From the NCBI GenBank assembly GCA_903822825.1, contig CAIJQQ010000003.1:62001-126000 (forward strand): a DNA stretch of 64,000 nt, given 5' to 3'. The notes under the pieces are model-generated. The model worked only from the letters and a program-made list of their open reading frames with translations, was not told the DNA's origin and did no database searches. Position 1 is the stretch's first letter. Each line of letters begins with the position of its first letter. A program made the position numbers and the translations under genes. This document shows, one piece after another, positions 35,675-43,515 of the stretch. The stretch comes from an uncultured Burkholderiales bacterium. Its GTDB lineage: Bacteria; Pseudomonadota; Gammaproteobacteria; Burkholderiales; Burkholderiaceae_C.

Positions 35675-36691
35675 ATGAAAAAAACCCTGATCTCTATGTC
35701 TCTTGCTGCCTTTGGCGCTTGGTCTGGCAGCGCCCAGGCCCAAACCATCTTGACCGCTTCAAGCTGGCTTCCCCCCACCCACACCGCCAGCATGGCGCAA
35801 AAGGAATGGTGTGACCTGCTCGAGACCAACACCAAAGGCCGCGTCAAGTGCAACATCTTGCCTCGGGGTGTGAGCCCAGCACCCGGCACCTATGACGCCG
35901 TCAAAAACGGCCTGGCCGATTTGTCATTCACAGTGCACGGTTACACCCCCGGCCGTTTCGTCATACCTCAAATGGCCGAACTGCCCTTCCTGGGCAACAA
36001 TTCTGAAACCATTTCCATTGCCTTCAGCCGCGTCACCAGCAAGCACCCCGAGGTCGCTGCCGAGCACCCGGGCGTCAAGGTCATCAGCCTGTTCACACAT
36101 GGCCCCGGCATCGTGTTCAACACCAAGCGCGCCATCACCAAGGTGGACGACTTGTCGGGTCTGAAGTTCCGCGTGGGCGGCGGCATGGTCAATGAGATGT
36201 CCAAAGCACTGAACATGAACGTGACGCTCAAGCCCGCACCCGACTCCTATGAGCTGCTGTCCAGCGGCGTGATGGACGGCACCTTGTTCCCTGCCGAGTC
36301 CACCGAATCATTCAAGATCGACAAGATCATCAAGCACGCCACCACCTTCCCGGGCGGTCTGTACAACACCAGCTTTGTGTTCATGATGAACCAGGCCAAG
36401 TACGAGAAGCTGTCGCCTGAAGACAAAAAAGCCGTGGACGACATCTCTGGCGAAACCGCCGCCCGCATCTTTGGGCGCGGTTGGGACAAAGTGGACCGCC
36501 GCGCTTTCGCGCTCATGCAGGTCAACGGTGTGGTCATCACCCAAGCCGATGCCAAATTTGTGGCCGACGTCAAAGCCAAGACCGCTCCTTTGGAGCAAGG
36601 CTGGATCAAGGCCGCAGAAGGCAAGGGCTTGAAGAACCCGGCCAAGGTGCTGGCCGATTTCCGTGCCGAAATCGCCAAACTGGAGAAGTGA
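35675..36691 (+). CDS. dctP: TRAP transporter periplasmic binding protein DctP
   Basis: This is the 338-aa periplasmic receptor of a TRAP carboxylate importer. The signal peptide spans residues 1-24 (ending AWSGSAQAQ). The mature start is TILTASSWLPPTHTASMAQ, and the family signature region is LSGLKFRVGGGMVNEMSKAL. ATG 35675 follows a GGAG site; GTG 35663 is an unlikely alternative. It is the first gene of dctPQM and is divergent from etfBA. The ligand could be a small organic, keto or aromatic acid. Confidence 0.93.
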   Translation: MKKTLISMSLAAFGAWSGSAQAQTILTASSWLPPTHTASMAQKEWCDLLETNTKGRVKCNILPRGVSPAPGTYDAVKNGLADLSFTVHGYTPGRFVIPQMAELPFLGNNSETISIAFSRVTSKHPEVAAEHPGVKVISLFTHGPGIVFNTKRAITKVDDLSGLKFRVGGGMVNEMSKALNMNVTLKPAPDSYELLSSGVMDGTLFPAESTESFKIDKIIKHATTFPGGLYNTSFVFMMNQAKYEKLSPEDKKAVDDISGETAARIFGRGWDKVDRRAFALMQVNGVVITQADAKFVADVKAKTAPLEQGWIKAAEGKGLKNPAKVLADFRAEIAKLEK

Positions 36692-36727
36692 TTCCCGCTT
36701 TGCCCACTTGGGCAAAAGGCACAACCA

Positions 36728-36755
36728 GCGGTCCCTGTCCGAAGGAAGGGACCGC
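36728..36755 (+). terminator. intercistronic stem-loop between dctP and dctQ
   Basis: GCGGTCCCT (36728-36736) and AGGGACCGC (36747-36755) form a perfect 9-bp stem with a 10-base loop and no long T-run. It probably attenuates transcription or protects the dctP mRNA, giving more receptor than permease. Confidence 0.65.
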
Positions 36756-36779
36756 CTTTGAATTTGAAAGACATTTGTT

Positions 36780-37256
36780 TTGAAAAAATTGTTTGAGACC
36801 CTTTCAGGGCTGCTGGCCGGGATCGCCCTGTTTGCCATCATGCTGCTCACATTCCTGGATGTAGGTGGCCGCAAACTCCTCGACAACTCGATCACCGGAT
36901 CGCTGGAGCTGACCGAGTTGCTGATGGTCGTCGTCATTTTTGGCGCACTGCCCCTGGTGTCCGAACGCGGCGAACACGTGGTGTTCGACTCCATGGACCC
37001 TTTCTTGCCGGCATTCCTCAAGAAAATTCAACGCGCATTGGTGCACCTGGTGTGCGGCGTCGCTTTGATTTCGCTCGGCTGGTTGATGTACAAGACCGGT
37101 GGCGACTTCCTCGAGACCGGTGAAACCACGGCCCAACTCAAAATCCTCAAAGCCCCGTTCATTTATGGCATGGGCTTGCTCTGTGCTTTCACGGGTGTCA
37201 TCCACTTGGGCTTGATGTTCAAGGAACAACAAGACAACGAAGGAGGCGTGCTGTGA
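36780..37256 (+). CDS. dctQ: TRAP transporter small permease DctQ
   Basis: This is a 158-aa inner-membrane protein with four hydrophobic helices. The N-terminus KKLFETLSGLLAGIALFAIM and the segment VGGRKLLDNSITGSLELTEL are typical of DctQ. The only start upstream of the first helix is TTG 36780; a TGA lies in frame at 36765. A weak GAAAG site precedes it. The 3' end overlaps the dctM GTG start by four bases. DctQ pairs with DctM in the sodium-driven importer. Confidence 0.92.
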   Translation: MKKLFETLSGLLAGIALFAIMLLTFLDVGGRKLLDNSITGSLELTELLMVVVIFGALPLVSERGEHVVFDSMDPFLPAFLKKIQRALVHLVCGVALISLGWLMYKTGGDFLETGETTAQLKILKAPFIYGMGLLCAFTGVIHLGLMFKEQQDNEGGVL

Positions 37257-38545
37257 TTGAAGCGCTGATTGGATTTGCGGCCATCTTTGGCCTGGCGCTT
37301 TTGCGTGTGCCTTTGGCTTTCTCGATGGGCTTGGTCGGGCTGATGGGCATCGGCATCACCCGTGGCTGGATGCCGGCACTGGCCAGCACAGCCCAAGTGG
37401 TTTACGAAACCGGTTTTGCCTACACCCTGTCGGTGATCCCGCTGTTCATCCTGATGGGCAACTTTGTGGCCCGAGCAGGTCTGGCACACGAACTCTTTCA
37501 TGCCGCCTACACCTTCATTGGCCACCGCCGTGGCGGCCTGGCACACGCCACCATCGTGGCCTGCGCGGGCTTTGGGGCCATTTGTGGCTCGTCCATCGCG
37601 ACGGCTGCGACCATGAGCAAAGTGGCCTACCCGTCCATGAAAAAGCTGGGTTACAGCGATGCGCTGTCCACTGGCGTGATCGCTGCGGGCGGCACCCTGG
37701 GCATCATGATTCCGCCATCCACCATCATGGTGATCTACGGCATCATCACCGAAACCCACATCGGGAAATTGTTCGCAGCTGGTGTCATCCCCGGCATCCT
37801 GACGGCCATCTTGATGATGGTGGCGGTGGTCATCATGACTTCGCGTGACCCGCAACATGCCCCTGCTGGCGAAAATTTCACTTGGCCTCAACGCTGGGCG
37901 GCACTGCGCGGCATCTGGGGGGTTTTGCTGCTGGTCGTCATCGTGCTGGGCGGCATCTATGGTGGTTTCTTCACCGCCACTGAAGGGGCGGGCATGGGGG
38001 CCATGGGCGCATTCCTGTTTGCCGTGGCCCGAGGTGCTTTGGGTTTCAAGGCCTTGTTCGAGGTGCTGGTCGAATCGGCCCGCACCACCGCCATGCTGTT
38101 CACGCTGCTGATCTCGGCCACCATATTCGCCAACTTCGTCAACTTCACCAGCATGCCCATGGAGCTCAAAGAGTGGATCACCCACCTGGGCCTGTCGCCA
38201 ATCATGGTCGTGGGCGCCATGATGCTGATTTATGTGATCTTGGGCACCGTGATGGAAGAGCTGACCATGGTGCTGCTGACCATTCCGCTGTTCTTCCCGA
38301 TCGTCATGCAGTTGGGTTTTGATCCGGTGTGGTTCGGTGTGCTGATTGTCATGGTGATCCAGATCGGGCTCATCTCACCCCCAGTGGGCATGAACCTGTT
38401 CGTGATCAACACCTTGCTGCCCAAAGTGGGGCTGGGCACCATTTTCCGTGGCGTGTGGCCACTGGTGGTGGTGCTCGTCATCACCCTGGGCATTTTGCTG
38501 GTGTTCCCGGGCCTGAGCCTGTGGCTGCCATCGATGATGGACTGA
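37253..38545 (+). CDS. dctM: TRAP transporter large permease DctM
   Basis: This is the 430-aa polytopic membrane subunit of the TRAP importer, with about twelve helices. Conserved elements are AGFGAICGSSIATAATMSKV near residues 104-123, GTLGIMIPPSTIMVIYGIIT and GLISPPVGMNLFVI. It starts at GTG 37253 with an AGGAGG site, overlapping the dctQ stop (GTGA). A REP-like repeat pair follows the stop. Confidence 0.95.
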   Translation: MIEALIGFAAIFGLALLRVPLAFSMGLVGLMGIGITRGWMPALASTAQVVYETGFAYTLSVIPLFILMGNFVARAGLAHELFHAAYTFIGHRRGGLAHATIVACAGFGAICGSSIATAATMSKVAYPSMKKLGYSDALSTGVIAAGGTLGIMIPPSTIMVIYGIITETHIGKLFAAGVIPGILTAILMMVAVVIMTSRDPQHAPAGENFTWPQRWAALRGIWGVLLLVVIVLGGIYGGFFTATEGAGMGAMGAFLFAVARGALGFKALFEVLVESARTTAMLFTLLISATIFANFVNFTSMPMELKEWITHLGLSPIMVVGAMMLIYVILGTVMEELTMVLLTIPLFFPIVMQLGFDPVWFGVLIVMVIQIGLISPPVGMNLFVINTLLPKVGLGTIFRGVWPLVVVLVITLGILLVFPGLSLWLPSMMD

Positions 38546-38557
38546 CGGGACGCTCTT

Positions 38558-38614
38558 GGAGGAGCGACACCCTCGCCGGGTTCAAATACCATCGCCGCGA
38601 GGGCGCTGCTCCCA
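38558..38614. repeat. REP-like inverted repeat pair (locus 3)
   Basis: GGAGGAGCGACACCCTCGCC from 38558 faces a reverse copy GCCGCGAGGGCGCTGCTCCC ending at 38613. It lies between the convergent dctM and mscS-like genes, where it could also act as a bidirectional terminator-like hairpin. Confidence 0.7.
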
Positions 38615-38646
38615 CATCAGTGCCTTTGACGCAAAAAGTGCAACCC

Positions 38647-39933
38647 CTACATCTTCGATGACGGCGCGCTGTGCACCACCCGTTGCGGAAACGGGATTTC
38701 GATTTGCTGCGCCTTCAGGGCCTGCAAGATGGTGCGGTTGATGTCCGACTTGAGCATGAGCGGGCCGTTTTCCGGATCGGCAATCCAATACGTCACTGTG
38801 AATTCCAAACCATCGGCGCCGAAGTTGGCCAGGCAAGCCGCAGGTGCAGGCTCGGTCAGCACCCGCGGCTGCGCCATGCAAGCTTTTTCAAGCAATTGGA
38901 CCACCTCGTCCACAGGGCTGTTATAGGCCACGGCCACCTGGGTGGTTTGCGCCACCTTCGGGTCGGCCAGCGACAAATTCTCCACCCTCGTGGTGATCAG
39001 CAATTCGTTGGGCACGATGGCTTCACGGCCTGACAAGGCTCGGATCACGGTGTAACGCGCCTTGATGTCGGTGATGCGCCCCTCAAAGCCATCGACGCGC
39101 ACCATGTCACCGATGCGCATGCTGCGTTCAGCCAGGATGACGAAACCGCTGACGTAATTGGCGGCGAGTTTTTGCAGGCCAAAACCAATGCCCACACCTA
39201 CCGCGCCACCCAGCACCGACAAAGCGGTGAGGTCGATGCCCACCGACGACAGCGCCAGCAGCACGCCCACAAACATCAGCAAGGCCCGCACCGAGTTGCT
39301 GATCACCTTGCGCAGCGACAAATCACTGCCCGTGGCCGAGCGCAGCAAACGCGATTCCAGCGCAGCCGAAACCCACAGCGTCACGATCAGCACCACGCCT
39401 GCCGTCAACAAGCCTTCCAACAAAGTGCGCACGGACAAGGTGGATGTGCCGACCTTCCAGTGGATCTGATCGAGTTCATCGAGCAGCAAAGGCAAAACGC
39501 CCGTGACCCACAGCACCACAGCAAACCATGCCACCCAAGAAATGGTGCGCTCCAGCGCCCGCACAAAAGGTGCCTGACCAAAGGCGGCCTGCAACACCTT
39601 GACACCCAAACGGATCAAGGCCAGCGACGTGCACACCGGCAACAAGATGCCAAACAGCGCCAGCGGATGGTCATCGGTCAGCAAGGCGCGAGCGGCAAAG
39701 GTCAAGCCCAGCAACAGCGTTGGGAACAACACCCCGTCAAACAGCCGCTTGCCCAAAAGCACCGACAAGTCATGCCCTGCCAGCGCCTTGCGCAGCAACC
39801 AAACAGCCAGACCAGACAAGGCCACGCAAGTGGCAAACGACAACAAGACCTGCAAGGACTCCGCTCGGGCCAGCGCATCAAGCCAGGCCAGCGGGTCTGT
39901 CAACTGCACTGCATGCCCTTTCAAAGACGCCAT
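38647..39933 (-). CDS. MscS-family mechanosensitive ion channel
   Basis: This is a 428-aa inner-membrane channel that opens under membrane tension. Several N-terminal helices precede the conserved pore helix and beta domain: LGGAVGVGIGFGLQKLAANY near residues 227-246, then FVILAERSMRIGDMVRVDGF and VPNELLITTRVEN. The C-terminal alpha/beta domain ends EIPFPQRVVHS. Its 5' end overlaps the 3' end of the upstream enoyl-CoA hydratase gene by 13 bases, so the two are co-transcribed. Confidence 0.93.
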   Translation of the reverse strand: MASLKGHAVQLTDPLAWLDALARAESLQVLLSFATCVALSGLAVWLLRKALAGHDLSVLLGKRLFDGVLFPTLLLGLTFAARALLTDDHPLALFGILLPVCTSLALIRLGVKVLQAAFGQAPFVRALERTISWVAWFAVVLWVTGVLPLLLDELDQIHWKVGTSTLSVRTLLEGLLTAGVVLIVTLWVSAALESRLLRSATGSDLSLRKVISNSVRALLMFVGVLLALSSVGIDLTALSVLGGAVGVGIGFGLQKLAANYVSGFVILAERSMRIGDMVRVDGFEGRITDIKARYTVIRALSGREAIVPNELLITTRVENLSLADPKVAQTTQVAVAYNSPVDEVVQLLEKACMAQPRVLTEPAPAACLANFGADGLEFTVTYWIADPENGPLMLKSDINRTILQALKAQQIEIPFPQRVVHSAPSSKM

Positions 39934-40724
39934 GAAGGATTCCTTTTGTCGATGAAGGCCTGCACGCCCTCTTGCGCCACCTCGTGCACCATGTTGCAGG
40001 CCATGGTCTGCCCGGCCAGCTGGTACGCTGCCTCGATGCCCATTTCGGCCTGCTTGTAGAACATCTGCTTGCCTATCCGCACCGCCTCAGGGGGCTTGGC
40101 AAGAACAGCGTCCAACAGTTGCTGCACTTGGGCATCCAACGCATCGGCGGCCACCACGCGGTTCACCAGTCCACGCCTCTGCGCCTCGGCGGCGTCGATG
40201 AAGCCACCTGTGAGCAGCATTTCCATGGCTTGCTTGGGCAGCATGTTGCGCGACAAGGGCACGCTGGGCGTGGCGCAAAACAAACCCACGTCGATGCCAT
40301 TGACGCCAAAGCGGGCGGTGTCGACCGACACGGCCAGATCGCACTGCGCCACCAGCTGGCAACCCGCCGCCGTGGCCACACCCTGCACCCGTGCAATGAC
40401 AGGCACAGGCAGGTGGCGGATCGCCATCATCATCTGGGTGCACTGCGCGAACAGCTTTTGGTAATACGCCAGCTCGGGCTGGGCACGCATTTCTTTCAGG
40501 TTGTGCCCTGCGCAAAACGCCTTGCCACTGGCCCCCAGCAACACGGCGCGTGCATCACCGTCGCAGGCGATTAACGCCAGCGCCGATTGCAACGCCGCCA
40601 GCATGGATTCACCCAGGGTGTTGAAGCTCTTGGGGTCATTGAGCGTCAGCCAGTGCACGCCACGGGCATCGCGCGTGTGCAGCAACTCGCCCGAAGCGAG
40701 CGTTTGAATGTCGGTAGAAGTCAT
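39921..40724 (-). CDS. enoyl-CoA hydratase/isomerase family protein
   Basis: This is a 267-aa crotonase-family enzyme. Visible motifs are KAFCAGHNLKEMRAQ near residues 65-79, VATAAGCQLVAQCDLAVSVD and FGVNGIDVGLFCATPSVPLS. The usual catalytic Glu positions are not clearly present (CQLV and DVGLF), so it may catalyse a reaction other than hydration. ATG 40724 (MTSTDIQTL) is chosen; ATG 40733 adds three residues. The long upstream extension is not supported. It overlaps the mscS-like gene. Confidence 0.85.
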   Translation of the reverse strand: MTSTDIQTLASGELLHTRDARGVHWLTLNDPKSFNTLGESMLAALQSALALIACDGDARAVLLGASGKAFCAGHNLKEMRAQPELAYYQKLFAQCTQMMMAIRHLPVPVIARVQGVATAAGCQLVAQCDLAVSVDTARFGVNGIDVGLFCATPSVPLSRNMLPKQAMEMLLTGGFIDAAEAQRRGLVNRVVAADALDAQVQQLLDAVLAKPPEAVRIGKQMFYKQAEMGIEAAYQLAGQTMACNMVHEVAQEGVQAFIDKRNPSWRL

Positions 40725-40765
40725 GGCGCCCATTGTGGCGCAAAGCAGGCCCTGTACGTCAATAC

Positions 40766-41719
40766 TCAGACGTCGGCCAGCACCCTCAGGTGCGCTTCCA
40801 CACTGCGGCCCAGCGCGCTCAGGCTGTAGCCGCCTTCGAGGCAACTGACGATGCGCCCTTGCGCATAGCGCTTGGCAATGTCCTTGATGCGCAGGGTGAT
40901 CCAAGCGTAATCCTGCTCCACCAAGCCCAGCTGGCCCATATCGTCCTCGCGGTGCGCGTCAAAACCAGCGCTGATGAAAATCATCTCGGGCTGGTGCGCT
41001 TCCAAGCGCGGCATCCACATCATGTCGATCAGTTCGCGGATGTCCATGCTCCGGCTGTAGGCCGGCACGGGCAAGTTCACGAGGTTGCTCGCTGTCGACT
41101 GCGAGCCGCCCTCCGGATAAAACGGGTGCTGGAAAAAGCTCACCATCAAGATGCGCTCGTCCCCCGCCACAATGTCTTCGGTGCCATTGCCGTGGTGCAC
41201 ATCAAAGTCCACGATGGCCACGCGCTTCATGCCGCGGCGCTCGACCGCGTACTTGGCCGCAATCGCCACGTTGTTGAAAAAACAAAACCCCATGGCCTTG
41301 TCGCGGCAGGCATGGTGGCCGGGCGGGCGGGTGGCGCAAAAAGCGTTTTCAAGCTCCCCGGCAATCACCGCATCGGTCGCTTCGATCGCAGCGCCTGCCG
41401 AGCGCAAAGCCGCATCCCAGGTGTAGGCATTGATCGAGGTGTCGGGGTCCAGCGCAATGTGGGTCGGGCCGCCTGCGGCCATGTCTTCGCGCAGCGTGTC
41501 GCTCAAACCACGCAACGAGGCCACATGCATGCGCCCGTGCGCCAGTTCAATGTCTGCCAACGATGCCGGTGCGGCCTCGCGGCGGGTCAGCGCCATGCTC
41601 AGACCAGAGATCAACAAACGGTCTTCGATGGCGCCCAAACGTTCAGGGCATTCGGGGTGGCCGGGGCCCATCTCGTGTTTGCTGCAGTCTGGGTGGGTGA
41701 AGTAACCTGTCGCGCCCAT
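40766..41719 (-). CDS. histone deacetylase-family (acetylpolyamine amidohydrolase-like) protein
   Basis: This is a 317-aa zinc deacetylase-fold protein. The active site is intact: RPPGHHACRDKAMGFCFFNN near residues 127-146 (paired His), VDFDVHHGNGTED (metal ligands) and ISAGFDAHREDDMG. In bacteria, this family deacetylates acetylpolyamines, acetoin-related or other acyl amides. The 41-base gap to the hydratase suggests a shared transcript. The substrate is unknown. Confidence 0.92.
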   Translation of the reverse strand: MGATGYFTHPDCSKHEMGPGHPECPERLGAIEDRLLISGLSMALTRREAAPASLADIELAHGRMHVASLRGLSDTLREDMAAGGPTHIALDPDTSINAYTWDAALRSAGAAIEATDAVIAGELENAFCATRPPGHHACRDKAMGFCFFNNVAIAAKYAVERRGMKRVAIVDFDVHHGNGTEDIVAGDERILMVSFFQHPFYPEGGSQSTASNLVNLPVPAYSRSMDIRELIDMMWMPRLEAHQPEMIFISAGFDAHREDDMGQLGLVEQDYAWITLRIKDIAKRYAQGRIVSCLEGGYSLSALGRSVEAHLRVLADV

Positions 41720-41863
41720 GCGGGTTTTCCTCTGTTGGCTCCCAAGGCCAGACGCCTTGCAAGTTGGAAATCAGCTTATCACGTCCCGGCAGGTGCCATT
41801 GGATTCGGTGGCCAAGCTTCAAGGCTTAAACTGAAAGCCTGTCTGCACCGTTATTTCAATCGC

Positions 41864-42997
41864 ATGTTTCCACCCACAACTTCATTTCTGATGCGCACCG
41901 TCCTCATCGCCCTGTCCGGCCTGCTGGTGGCATGGCCCGGTCAAGCCCTTGAGCCAAAGCACAAGAAAAAAGAGAGCCAACACCCCAAGGTCAAATCCAA
42001 AGCGACCCAACCCGTCAAAGCACCCCAAACCGCAGGCAGCTATGCGCTGCGCGAAGAGGCACTGACATGGGCCCAAGACACCGCCAAGCGCCTGGATCTG
42101 CCCCCAGCGTGGGTGAACCAACAAATCCGTCAAGCGCAACGCATTCCGGTCGTTGAAAAATTCATCATGCCGCCCGCTACACCCGCAGCAAAAAACTGGG
42201 CCGCTTACCGCGCCCGCTTCATCGAGCCGCAACGCATTCAGGCGGGCTTGCGATTTTGGAAAAGCAACCAAGCCGCGCTTGAGCGAGCCGAGCGCGAGTA
42301 CGGCGTGCCCGCTTCCATCGTGGTGGGCATCATCGGTGTCGAAACCCTCTATGGCCAAAACACCGGCAATTTCCGCATCCTGGACGCCTTGGCCACGCTG
42401 ACGTTTGACTTTCCTGCGGCCCACCCCCGTGCCGCCGAACGGCAGGCGTTTTTCAGTTCGGAGCTGGAGCAGTTTTTGCTGCTCACCTCGCGCAGCGGCA
42501 CCAAGCCGCAAAGCATCAAAGGCAGTTATGCCGGCGCCATGGGCCTGCCCCAGTTCATGCCGTCCAGCTGGGCACGCTACGCGGTCGACTTTGATGGCGA
42601 TGGCCGCATCGACCTGTTTGGCAGCCCGACCGACGCCATCGGCTCGGTGGCCAATTACTTCAAGTCCTTCCAATGGCAAAGTGGCATGCCCACCCACTAC
42701 CCGGTGGGCCTGGTGCCCGGACAAACCGACATGGACGCCTTGCTGGCCCCCGACATCTTGCCGACTTTCAGCGTCAGCAGCTTCACGGCCAAAGGCGCGC
42801 AACTCGAAGGCGCAGCGCTGCAACACACCGGGCCGCTGGCTTTGATTGAATTGCGCAACGGCCTGGACGCCCCCAGCTATGTGGCGGGCACCGAAAACTT
42901 CTACGCCATCACCCGCTACAACTGGAGCAGCTACTACGCCATGGCGGTGATCGAGCTGGCCGAGGCCGTGGCGCGGGAAATGCCAATCAAGCGCTGA
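41864..42997 (+). CDS. mltB: lytic murein transglycosylase B
   Basis: This is a 377-aa periplasmic enzyme that cleaves peptidoglycan glycan strands. It has a signal peptide near residues 10-26 and a basic Lys-rich linker after it. The catalytic-Glu region is SIVVGIIGVETLYGQNTGNF near residues 149-168, followed by YAGAMGLPQFMPSSWARYAV and DFDGDGRIDLFGSPTDAIGS. No lipobox cysteine is seen, so it may be a soluble SltB-type form. ATG 41891 (MRTVLIALSG) is an equally plausible start that removes nine residues. Confidence 0.93.
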   Translation: MFPPTTSFLMRTVLIALSGLLVAWPGQALEPKHKKKESQHPKVKSKATQPVKAPQTAGSYALREEALTWAQDTAKRLDLPPAWVNQQIRQAQRIPVVEKFIMPPATPAAKNWAAYRARFIEPQRIQAGLRFWKSNQAALERAEREYGVPASIVVGIIGVETLYGQNTGNFRILDALATLTFDFPAAHPRAAERQAFFSSELEQFLLLTSRSGTKPQSIKGSYAGAMGLPQFMPSSWARYAVDFDGDGRIDLFGSPTDAIGSVANYFKSFQWQSGMPTHYPVGLVPGQTDMDALLAPDILPTFSVSSFTAKGAQLEGAALQHTGPLALIELRNGLDAPSYVAGTENFYAITRYNWSSYYAMAVIELAEAVAREMPIKR

Positions 42998-43009
42998 GCC
43001 GCTCAAACC

Positions 43010-43231
43010 ATGAACCCCCTGAACCCTAAAAAACTGCTGCTGAGCAAATGGACGGCCGTGAAACCTGTGTCCAAGCAAAAGCACTTTTTGGTCAGCCGGG
43101 TGATTCAACCGGAACTGCCCACCGATCCGATTGAGTCCGTAGAAATCGAGGCGGTTTTCTCAAAAGCCACGCAGGTCATCGCATGGCGGGAACTGCAGGA
43201 TGACAGCGTCTGGCGGCAGGGTTGGGTTTGA
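43010..43231 (+). CDS. TIGR02450-family Trp-rich small protein
   Basis: This is a 73-aa protein starting MNPLNPKKLLLSKWTAVKPV and ending WRELQDDSVWRQGWV. The start and the tryptophan positions match the TIGR02450 family, whose function is unknown. It lies 12 bases after mltB and may be co-transcribed. Confidence 0.88.
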   Translation: MNPLNPKKLLLSKWTAVKPVSKQKHFLVSRVIQPELPTDPIESVEIEAVFSKATQVIAWRELQDDSVWRQGWV

Positions 43232-43515
43232 AGGCAGGCTCAGGTGGTTTATGCAAGCTTCAATCGGCCAAGTACTACCCAGTTAAAAAAATTTGTCACC
43301 TGACTGGTGAAAAATGAGCGCGGGTCTTGAGTTGCAAAAAGTGTTGATGCCAATATGGGATGGTATTGAAAATGGGCTACTTTTTTCATTGACCCACTTT
43401 GATCACTGTATGAATGAAGAACCTGAGTCTTGAATTACCCCATGGACTGTCAAGTGGATGACTTATTCGAAGGCGACATTGCATCCATCTCAACGTCAAA
43501 AGTCAGAGGTTTTTC
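43232..43515. other. intergenic region, longest gap in the window
   Basis: This 284-bp stretch is more A/T-rich than its surroundings and presumably holds the promoter of the phosphodiesterase gene. A short inverted repeat (TCACC/GGTGA near 43298-43312) is visible. I see no gene, convincing operator or Pho box. Confidence 0.5.

Noticed and set aside
40733-41863. N-terminal extension of mltB
   Set aside because: It is antisense to the HDAC-family gene; the signal peptide begins after 41864.
43440-43470. Possible Pho box upstream of the CpdB-like gene (CTGTCA followed by ATGACTT)
   Set aside because: The two parts lack the required 11-base direct-repeat spacing and are poor matches.
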